Assembly (NCBI GenBank): GCA_050946255.1
Contig: JBMNUL010000145.1
Span: forward strand, 1-6,518
DNA length: 6,518 nt
Direction: 5' to 3'
From: JBMNUL01 sp050946255
GTDB lineage: Bacteria > Actinomycetota > Coriobacteriia > Coriobacteriales > CADBOM01
A model generated the notes under the pieces. The model had not been told where the DNA came from. It did no database searches and worked only from the letters and a program-made list of their open reading frames with translations. The position numbers were made by a program, and so were the translations under genes. This document shows, one piece after another, positions 1 through 5,291 of this stretch (its first letter is position 1; every line of letters begins with the position of its first letter).

Positions 1-38
1 ATCAAGCCAGAATAACTATGGGCATTTTTTACGTAGGT

Positions 39-54
39 AGTTCTGAAGTTCTGA
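39..54 (+). repeat. Tandem 8-bp direct repeat upstream of the EAL gene
   Basis: Two exact back-to-back copies of AGTTCTGA end 21 bp before the start codon of the c-di-GMP gene. This could be a small regulator-binding direct repeat or chance. No convincing -35/-10 pair can be placed around it. The first 75 bp otherwise hold a short T6 run (25-30) and a strong purine ribosome binding site; no upstream gene end can be assigned. Confidence 0.3.
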
Positions 55-75
55 CTTTATCAATGGGGGGAAGTC

Positions 76-2166
76 ATGAACAACGATCAGGGCGCTAGGG
101 CAGGAATTGACTACACGGTCGGTTTACCCGAGCGGATTCCATCAGCATGTATGGTTTTCAGACGCGATGGCGATGGCGAGATCGTGTATATGAACCAGCG
201 CATGCTAGACCTCATGAACTGCAAAGATTTCGATGAGGGCATGGATTTCACAGGTGGCACGTTCGCCGGAACCATCTATTCGCCGGACATTCCGAGCTGC
301 CAGGCTCAGCTTCGGCACTTTTTCGGGAACGAAGATGATTCCAGGCAAGAATTCACAGACGATGAGGATTTCGAGTCGCAGGCCTATGAGGACGTTTGCT
401 GGTACAGGAACGTCAGGAAAGACGAAGAAGCGATAAAAGTCTATGCTCTGTTAAGGTATTTCAACGATCCAGATCTGGGCGACCTCGCATATTGTCTCGT
501 CATCCCATTCAACGAGATCACGCTCTTCGATATCGACATCTTGAACAGGCTCCCAGGTATCCACGGGTTCTTCACGTATGCATATGAGAGAATGGCATCT
601 CTTGAGGCCGAGGGCGAACGTCTTGCCTATTTCGTCTATCTGAACATTGCGAGCTTCAGGCGTTTCAACGTCCTCTACGGCTTCGAGGAGGGAGATTCGT
701 TCCTCCGCAAAGCAGCAGAGATAATCATCGACGCTTTCGATGGTGATTACGTGGCCAGGTTCTCTGCCGACCGCTTCGCTGTCTTTTCGGTGGCGGATAA
801 TGTTCTCGAGCGCATCGAGAAGGTCCATGACAGCATCCAGAAAATACGCATGGGAACGAAGATCGAGTGCAAGGCCGGCGTCTACATCGCGGACATCGAG
901 GACCCTCCGACTCCCAGCTTGGCATGCGACTTCGCAAAGGCAGCCTGCGACAGTATCCACGACAATGCCTCTCAGTTCGTGCAGGTTTACAACAACGAGG
1001 TGGCATTCAACATCGAGCGCCAGCAATATATCATCGAGACCATCAACAGGGCCTGCGAGCGCGGTGACATCAAGGTGTTCTACCATCCCCAGATTCGCAC
1101 GCTGTCCGGCAAGCTCTGTGGGTTCGAAGCACTTGCAAGATGGTCGGATCCGAATTATGGATTCCTAAATCCAGGCGACTTCGTGCCCTTGCTGGAGAAG
1201 AGCAATCAAATTCACAAGCTCGACTGCTATGTGGTCGAGGAGATTTGCCGCAAGCTGGCCGTGGAGATCGAGGCCGGTCATCCAGTGGTGCCGGTTTCAT
1301 TCAACCTCTCTCGCGTCGATTTCATGGTGTGCGACGTGTTCCAGGTCATCGAGGATATCGTGAAGAAGTACAACATTCCCAGGTACCTGCTTCGCGCAGA
1401 GGTCACAGAAGGGGTCATTCTCGATGATATGAACCTTATGGCCGAGGAGAACAACCGTTTCCGTAACGCCGGGTACGAAGTGTGGATGGATGATTACGGA
1501 ACTGGCTACAGCTCGCTTATGGTGTTGAAGAACTACAAGTTCGAAGTTCTCAAGATCGATATGGACTTCGTGCAGGATCCGTCGCCAGTGAGCAGGCAGA
1601 TTCTTTCGTCAACCGTCAGCATGGCCAAGAAACTTGGGATGGAACCACTGGCTGAAGGTGTTGAGACGGAGGAGCAGGAGCAGTACCTCCGCGATATAGC
1701 CTGCAGCCGTATGCAGGGGTTCTATTTTGGCAAGCCAGCTCCCTACGCGGTCGCGATGCGCAACTGCGATGCACGAGGGATAGAGATCGAAGACAGGGAA
1801 CAGAGCGAATACTACGACGCTGTGAGCTTGGTGGATATTCAAAACGACAACCCGCTGTACATCTTGGAAGACGACGGGAAGAACCTCTCGATTCTAGCTG
1901 ATAATGATGCCTGCAAGCGCTTGTGGTATGGAGTCGGATACGAGAACAACGCATTCGACAAGACGAAGACCCAGGCCATTTACGACGACGATGTGGTCCG
2001 CCGTATCAGGAAATTCATCGATGAAAACGAATGGCACGTGGGAGACGATCCCAAACCTTTGGCTCTAGTCGACCGTGGACATTCCATCTATGATACTTTT
2101 TCTCTCATCGCTGAGACAAAAGGGAAAAGGGCGTTTCTGGTGAACATCAGAGACGTTACCGCTTGA
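76..2166 (+). CDS. PAS-like / degenerate GGDEF / EAL / PAS-like protein, predicted c-di-GMP phosphodiesterase
   Basis: Predicted cytosolic c-di-GMP phosphodiesterase (c-di-GMP to pGpG) of 696 residues with no evident signal peptide or membrane segment. Residues about 15-145 resemble a PAS sensor. Residues about 150-310 are a GGDEF fold: the NIASFRRFN and YGFEEGD stretches (190-207) match the family, but the signature loop reads SADRF (230-234) instead of GGDEF, so cyclase activity is unlikely. Residues about 318-565 are an EAL domain with its key residues in place: EAL at 351-353, N410, EVTE at 442-445, the DD pair at 472-473 followed by YGTGYSS, K493 in LKID, AEGVE at 526-530, and Q547 in QGFYFGKP. 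Residues about 580-696 look like a second PAS-like domain ending in IRDVT. The start is firm: an in-frame TGA lies at 52-54, no other start codon falls between, and a GGGGGGAAG ribosome binding site is at 65-73. Family and EAL activity are confident; the flanking PAS calls are weaker and the signal sensed is unknown. Confidence 0.92.
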   Translation: MNNDQGARAGIDYTVGLPERIPSACMVFRRDGDGEIVYMNQRMLDLMNCKDFDEGMDFTGGTFAGTIYSPDIPSCQAQLRHFFGNEDDSRQEFTDDEDFESQAYEDVCWYRNVRKDEEAIKVYALLRYFNDPDLGDLAYCLVIPFNEITLFDIDILNRLPGIHGFFTYAYERMASLEAEGERLAYFVYLNIASFRRFNVLYGFEEGDSFLRKAAEIIIDAFDGDYVARFSADRFAVFSVADNVLERIEKVHDSIQKIRMGTKIECKAGVYIADIEDPPTPSLACDFAKAACDSIHDNASQFVQVYNNEVAFNIERQQYIIETINRACERGDIKVFYHPQIRTLSGKLCGFEALARWSDPNYGFLNPGDFVPLLEKSNQIHKLDCYVVEEICRKLAVEIEAGHPVVPVSFNLSRVDFMVCDVFQVIEDIVKKYNIPRYLLRAEVTEGVILDDMNLMAEENNRFRNAGYEVWMDDYGTGYSSLMVLKNYKFEVLKIDMDFVQDPSPVSRQILSSTVSMAKKLGMEPLAEGVETEEQEQYLRDIACSRMQGFYFGKPAPYAVAMRNCDARGIEIEDREQSEYYDAVSLVDIQNDNPLYILEDDGKNLSILADNDACKRLWYGVGYENNAFDKTKTQAIYDDDVVRRIRKFIDENEWHVGDDPKPLALVDRGHSIYDTFSLIAETKGKRAFLVNIRDVTA

Positions 2167-2169
2167 AGA

Positions 2170-2192
2170 GCAGGCGCTGGTTTCACGCCTGC
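2170..2192 (+). terminator. GC-rich hairpin after the EAL gene (possible terminator)
   Basis: GCAGGCG (2170-2176) and CGCCTGC (2186-2192) form a perfect 7-bp stem with a 9-nt loop, starting 4 nt after the TGA stop. No T-tract follows, so it is not a canonical intrinsic terminator. It may still pause or stabilise the transcript between this gene and the N-acetyltransferase 100 bp downstream. Confidence 0.35.
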
Positions 2193-2266
2193 GCCTCAGG
2201 GCATGCGTTCGAGGCCGCATAGGGTTGCAGCTTCCCCCGGCATGTGATTCGGAATGAGGGTTTCAG

Positions 2267-3052
2267 ATGTTCGAGGAGTATTACGAGCCTGTTCCAGACT
2301 TAGATTCCTATCTATCTAGAATTGGAATGGCTCGTAGAAATCCTTCTGCTGATTACCTGGATGAGCTGATTTTCATGCACCAGTGCAAGGTGCCGTTCGA
2401 GGATTTGGACCCACACGAGAAGCACAAGTGCGTGTCGCTTGGGATAAGGGACCTCTTCGACAAGGTCGTGATGCGCAAACGCGGAGGATTCTGCTTCGAG
2501 CTCAATGCGATTTTCGGGGCGTTGCTTCGTGTGCTGGGTTTTGAAGTCCAGCCGAGCATGGCCAGGGTCCTGATGTTTCCAATGCCCTATGCTCCTTGCA
2601 CGCATCGGGTGAACATCGTTACGATCGATGGCGAGCGCTACCTGGCAGATGTTGGATTCGGAGGTCCCGAGCCGGCGTTTGCTCTAAAGCTGGAAGAAGG
2701 TTTCGAGCGCACCGGGCACGGACAGACCTTTGCCATCGCCAAACACGACGATTATTGGTGGGACCTCCTCTACGACAGCTCCAAGGGTCGAATCAATCCG
2801 CTGCGATTCGCCACGGTTCCATCTGAGGAAACCGATTTCATCGCCCTCTCTTACTATCAATCTGCAAATCCTGAATCTCATTTTGTGAATACTCGAATTG
2901 TGAACCTCCGCACCCCCAACGGGAATCTTGAGATCACGGGTTCCGAGTTCACAAGGAGAGAAGGTTCTGAGGTCTCCAAGATCCAAATCGAGTCTGACGA
3001 GCAGCTCGATGAACTTCTTTCCAAGTGGTTCGGAATCGAGAATTGGCGATAA
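2267..3052 (+). CDS. Arylamine N-acetyltransferase (NAT family)
   Basis: Cytosolic acetyltransferase predicted to move an acetyl group from acetyl-CoA to arylamines, arylhydrazines or related amines through a cysteine thioester. Its 261 residues are close to the usual length of bacterial NATs. The catalytic triad is complete: C76 in RGGFCFELN (72-80), H113 in THRVNIV (112-118) and D128 in ADVGFGG (127-133). VPFEDLD at 42-48 matches the conserved N-terminal NAT motif. The start is fixed by an in-frame TGA at 2255-2257 and a GAGGG ribosome binding site at 2256-2260, 6 nt before the ATG. It lies 100 bp after the EAL gene on the same strand, so co-transcription is possible but a hairpin lies between. 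In actinobacteria some NAT homologues work in secondary metabolism, so the native substrate may not be a xenobiotic. The fold and triad are clear; the substrate is not. Confidence 0.94.
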   Translation: MFEEYYEPVPDLDSYLSRIGMARRNPSADYLDELIFMHQCKVPFEDLDPHEKHKCVSLGIRDLFDKVVMRKRGGFCFELNAIFGALLRVLGFEVQPSMARVLMFPMPYAPCTHRVNIVTIDGERYLADVGFGGPEPAFALKLEEGFERTGHGQTFAIAKHDDYWWDLLYDSSKGRINPLRFATVPSEETDFIALSYYQSANPESHFVNTRIVNLRTPNGNLEITGSEFTRREGSEVSKIQIESDEQLDELLSKWFGIENWR

Positions 3053-3568
3053 TCTGCCGAATCGGGATGTCCGAGGGGTGCTTTCTAGCTCTGCGCGTTC
3101 GATGTGCACGTGGCTGACGCTCCCTCTGCCTGGCTAATTTCAAACGGAGCGACATTTCTGGTGGGCACTTGCCAATTCGAGTCAAATCCCATTCAATCTG
3201 ACTGCAGGCTCTGTCAACAGGGATACTTTCATGTAGTGAATTTGAATATATTCAAAAATTTTGCCTCAACTCGAATCTGCTGTGCGTTTGAAATGGAATA
3301 ATTGACCTTGGACTGGCAAAATGTCGCAGTTTGCGCGCGAAGGAGCTTCTATGGCTGCCACGTTCTGCACGGTTCTTGCTTGGGCGGAAGACTGTTGGAC
3401 ATGAGACGACTTTCGCGAATGAGCTTTTTAGGGCGCAAGTAGCGAATGATTTTCGGACGCAGGCAAAGAAGATTTTTGGCGCCGCGGGAAAATCAGCGCG
3501 GGAACTTGATGCCCGATTGAGATTTTCAACGGGGATGTTCTGTGGAAGATTGAAAGGATGCGATTGAC
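3053..3568. other. 516-bp intergenic region, no convincing gene
   Basis: Open frames here (for example 3104-3301 and 3331-3567 on +, and 3252-3581 on -) start at weak codons, lack a good ribosome binding site and show no recognisable protein pattern, so I call none. The first part contains a weak inverted repeat CGCTCC/GGAGCG (3118-3123 and 3146-3151). The middle (about 3225-3305) is clearly AT-rich and holds a 16-bp palindrome. ATTCGAGT (3175-3182) and ACTCGAAT (3269-3276) are an inverted pair around it. The last part contains direct repeats of GCGAATGA (3415-3422 and 3442-3449) and two weak hairpins (3471-3494; 3509-3536). It most likely holds the promoter and a long 5' leader for the methyltransferase gene. 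No B12-box (cobalamin riboswitch) signature was seen. Confidence 0.6.
3241..3256. promoter_or_regulatory. 16-bp perfect palindrome, candidate operator / promoter
   Basis: TTTGAATATATTCAAA is a perfect 16-bp inverted repeat in the most AT-rich part of the gap, 312 bp before the methyltransferase start. TATATT (3247-3252) within it could act as a -10 element, but no good -35 lies 16-18 bp upstream. A dimeric regulator could bind here. Another half-site-like TTTGAA occurs at 3287-3292 and an ATTCAA at 3191-3196. The palindrome is certain; its function is inferred. Confidence 0.4.
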
Positions 3569-4585
3569 ATGCCAATGACACCGAAGGAGCTGTTTCTGGA
3601 GACGATCAAGAAGGACGGATCTCCCGACAGGCTCTGCGTTCAGTGGGAGGCGCTGGGACCTGTCATGAACGACCCGCTCACAGTGTTCACCCGTGGAAAC
3701 AGGCAACGCGGCAAGAACACCCGCGACCGCTGGGGCACGATGATCTATTTCCCAGAGGACGCTCCGGGTCCAATGCCACATGTCACCGATGATGACAAGG
3801 TGTGCCCTGACGTATGTGAATGGGAGAAGTACGTGCATGCTCCCGATCTCGTTGGCAATTGCGGCGACCCGGCAAAATGGGAGGAAGCGCTGAAGACTCA
3901 GGAAGAGGTTAGAGCCAAGGGCATGCTCTCCATGGGATTCATGGGAACCGGAATTTTCGAGCAGTGCCATTTTCTGATGGGGTTTGAGGATACACTCGCC
4001 AATTTCCTAGAGGAGCCCGAGGCGATGAAGGAGCTCGTGGACTACATTGCCGAATATCGCTTCACCTATGCAAAGCTCATCGTGGACAACCTTCATCCAG
4101 ACGCGATTCTCTCGCACGACGACTGGGGATCGCATGACAATCTGTTCTACCAGCCAGACATCTGGCGTGACTTTTTCAAGGAGCACTACCGCAGGATTTA
4201 TGGATATATGCGCGAGCACGACGTGATCGTGATGCACCATGCAGATAGCTACTGCGAGCCCATCGCAGAGGACATGGCAGAGATAGGCATTCAGGTTTGG
4301 CAGGGCGCGCTCTGCACCAACGACATAGCTGGAATAGCGGACAGGCTGAAGGGCGACATGACGATCATGGGTGGAATCGACTCCGTGGTCGACCGTGCCG
4401 ACCAGACAATGGAGGAAGTCCGTGCCGAGACTCGCCGAGCATGCGAGGAGTATGCTCCGCACGGACACTTCATCCCGTGCAATCCCTCGGGGCTCAAATC
4501 TTCTGGCATTTTCCCGATGACAGACGAGGGAATCGAAGAGGAGACCCGCTGCTACAACAGGGATGTCTACGGAATCTACGCATAG
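3569..4585 (+). CDS. URO-D superfamily methyltransferase (corrinoid/cobamide methyltransferase type)
   Basis: A 338-residue cytosolic TIM-barrel protein of the uroporphyrinogen decarboxylase superfamily. It lacks the N-terminal arginine-rich signature of true HemE, so a haem role is unlikely. Relatives of this kind move methyl groups between O- or N-methyl substrates, corrinoid proteins or thiols. Visible family features: FEQCHFLMGFED (130-141), SHDDWGS (182-188), PDIWRDFFKEHYRRI (196-210), HHADSYC (223-229), VWQG and TN (243-251), MGGID (267-271) and FIPC (301-304). Classical MtaA/MtbA enzymes bind zinc through a His-X-Cys motif and a later Cys; here the motif position reads H-A-D, with C229 and C304 nearby, so the metal ligands may differ. 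An in-frame TGA at 3551-3553 fixes the ATG at 3569, preceded by AAAGGA (3553-3558). No corrinoid-binding protein or reductive activator is adjacent, so partners must be elsewhere. It converges on the ferredoxin/oxidoreductase operon. Superfamily confident; the exact methyl donor and acceptor are unknown. Confidence 0.85.
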   Translation: MPMTPKELFLETIKKDGSPDRLCVQWEALGPVMNDPLTVFTRGNRQRGKNTRDRWGTMIYFPEDAPGPMPHVTDDDKVCPDVCEWEKYVHAPDLVGNCGDPAKWEEALKTQEEVRAKGMLSMGFMGTGIFEQCHFLMGFEDTLANFLEEPEAMKELVDYIAEYRFTYAKLIVDNLHPDAILSHDDWGSHDNLFYQPDIWRDFFKEHYRRIYGYMREHDVIVMHHADSYCEPIAEDMAEIGIQVWQGALCTNDIAGIADRLKGDMTIMGGIDSVVDRADQTMEEVRAETRRACEEYAPHGHFIPCNPSGLKSSGIFPMTDEGIEEETRCYNRDVYGIYA

Positions 4586-4683
4586 CAGTTGTTTTTCAGG
4601 AGAGTGGCGTTCGACGCTTCGGCGGCGGCTTGAGCTCGGCACTCTGGTGGTTATAGAAAGCTGGAGGTATTAGCAAGACTGGC

Positions 4684-4704
4684 ATCTCAGCGGCTGCCTG
4701 AGAT
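4684..4704. other. Hairpin A in convergent intergenic region
   Basis: ATCTCAG (4684-4690) and CTGAGAT (4698-4704) form a perfect 7-bp stem with a 7-nt loop, about 100 nt after the methyltransferase stop. No T-tract follows on either strand. It could be part of a 3' untranslated structure. Confidence 0.4.
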
Positions 4705-4716
4705 TGGCAATCTGGT

Positions 4717-4754
4717 GGTATGGTCGACCGTCATCTAGGCGACGGCGCAATACC
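4717..4754. other. Hairpin B, nested stem-loop in convergent intergenic region
   Basis: An outer stem GGTAT/ATACC (4717-4721 and 4750-4754) encloses an inner stem CCGTC/GACGG (4728-4732 and 4741-4745) with an 8-nt loop, the two being separated by a 6/4-nt internal loop. Each stem is short, so the support comes from their nesting. Confidence 0.35.
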
Positions 4755-4763
4755 GACATGGTG

Positions 4764-4807
4764 AGGGCAATGTGGTGAGTTCCATTGGAATTTTCCCACA
4801 TTGCCCT
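4764..4807. terminator. Hairpin C, strong 12-bp stem, candidate bidirectional terminator
   Basis: AGGGCAATGTGG (4764-4775) pairs perfectly with CCACATTGCCCT (4796-4807). Inside it, TTCC (4780-4783) pairs with GGAA (4787-4790) around a 3-nt loop, with a 4/5-nt internal loop between the two stems. This is the strongest inverted repeat in the window and sits between two convergent genes, the expected place for a shared terminator. Against the simple reading, there is no clear U-tract after the stem on either strand. Confidence 0.5.
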
Positions 4808-4828
4808 TCTTGGTAGCTCTATCGGTTC

Positions 4829-4859
4829 TGCCAGCTTGCACCTCTTGGGCAAACTGGCA
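4829..4859 (-). terminator. Hairpin D, just after the ferredoxin gene (possible terminator)
   Basis: TGCCAG (4829-4834) plus TTGC (4836-4839) pair with GCAA (4849-4852) plus CTGGCA (4854-4859), giving ten pairs interrupted by one C/A mismatch around a 9-nt loop. On the minus strand it begins 16 nt after the ferredoxin stop codon, a usual place for a terminator or a 3'-end-stabilising structure. No U-tract follows. Confidence 0.4.
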
Positions 4860-4875
4860 CATGCTTCAATCTCTC

Positions 4876-5289
4876 CTAGATTCCCTTCTCGGCATACCAG
4901 ACATTGTCGCGGGTATCCTCCCAAACTGGAATCTGATACACGCGGAATCCCTTGTCCAGCAGTTCTTCGCGTCTCTTGCTGAAGTCGCTCTCTGGGTCAT
5001 CTGCATCGCCGTAGACCATGGCGCCGGTCGGGCAGTTGTAGACGCAAATCGGCTTGTTCTCGGTGCTCTCATCGCCGACGCAGTGCTTGCAAGTCTGCTT
5101 GAAGATGGGCATCCACTTGAGGTAGAGGTTGGGCCATGTGCCACCGGCCTGGTCGATCTCTCCGCCGCCTATTGTGCGAACGTACTCTATGAACTCGTCC
5201 GGCTTCAGCCCGAACTCCATCTTGCATGACATCGAGCAGCACCAGCACCCGGTGCACTTGTTGATGTCAACCAATATCGCCTTGGTCAT
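4876..5289 (-). CDS. Small two-cluster 4Fe-4S ferredoxin, electron-transfer subunit of the molybdoenzyme
   Basis: A 137-residue iron-sulfur protein expected to pass electrons to or from the molybdopterin subunit encoded just upstream. Cysteines fall in two sets: C12, C15, C18, C22 (CxxCxxCxxxC, with an extra C17) and C67, C70, C82, C86 (CxxC-11-CxxxC, ending CPTGAM). Together these can ligate two [4Fe-4S] clusters. The stretch YGDADDPESD (93-102) after the last cysteine is typical of DMSO-reductase-type B subunits. Most such subunits carry three or four clusters and are longer, so this one is a reduced form. No signal peptide or membrane segment is seen. The start is firm: an in-frame TGA lies 9 nt upstream (5296-5298) and a GAGGGG ribosome binding site (5299-5304) lies inside the end of the upstream gene. 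Only 2 nt separate it from that gene's stop, suggesting translational coupling. Confidence 0.93.
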   Translation of the reverse strand: MTKAILVDINKCTGCWCCSMSCKMEFGLKPDEFIEYVRTIGGGEIDQAGGTWPNLYLKWMPIFKQTCKHCVGDESTENKPICVYNCPTGAMVYGDADDPESDFSKRREELLDKGFRVYQIPVWEDTRDNVWYAEKGI

Positions 5290-5291
5290 TT

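Larger units (their letters stand above)
4638..4779 (+). repeat. Three-copy degenerate 14-bp repeat (consensus GGCAMTSTGGTGGT)
   Basis: GGCACTCTGGTGGT (4638-4651), GGCAATCTGGTGGT (4706-4719) and GGCAATGTGGTGAG (4766-4779) recur at spacings of 68 and 60 bp. A weaker relative, GGCAAACTGGCAC, lies at 4848-4860. The third copy also forms the left arm of the large hairpin at 4764-4807. The repeats are seen directly; their role is unknown, and chance similarity in a short region is possible. Confidence 0.4.

Noticed and set aside
451..1086. 211-codon open frame on the minus strand inside the EAL gene
   Set aside because: It is antisense to a strongly supported domain protein and has no recognisable family pattern.
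3104..3301. 65-codon frame in the intergenic gap
   Set aside because: It has a GTG start without a Shine-Dalgarno and spans the AT-rich palindrome region; the composition is unlike the neighbouring genes.
3331..3567. 78-codon frame ending just before the methyltransferase start
   Set aside because: It starts at TTG, has no clear ribosome binding site at the right distance and no protein motif; it is more likely leader sequence.
3053..3568. Cobalamin riboswitch upstream of the methyltransferase
   Set aside because: Expected from a possible corrinoid link, but no B12-box or characteristic core was seen.
3428..3970. 180-codon minus-strand frame overlapping the methyltransferase start
   Set aside because: It is a shadow of the conserved methyltransferase coding sequence with no motif of its own.
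3569..4585. True uroporphyrinogen decarboxylase HemE
   Set aside because: The N-terminal HemE substrate-binding signature is absent and no haem genes are nearby; the motifs match the methyltransferase branch.
4638..4860. CRISPR array
   Set aside because: The repeats are short (14 bp), degenerate and only three or four in number, with no cas genes.
4801..5229. 142-codon plus-strand frame opposite the ferredoxin
   Set aside because: It runs antisense to a gene with clear cysteine motifs; the hydrophobic look comes from the reverse complement of the ferredoxin codons.
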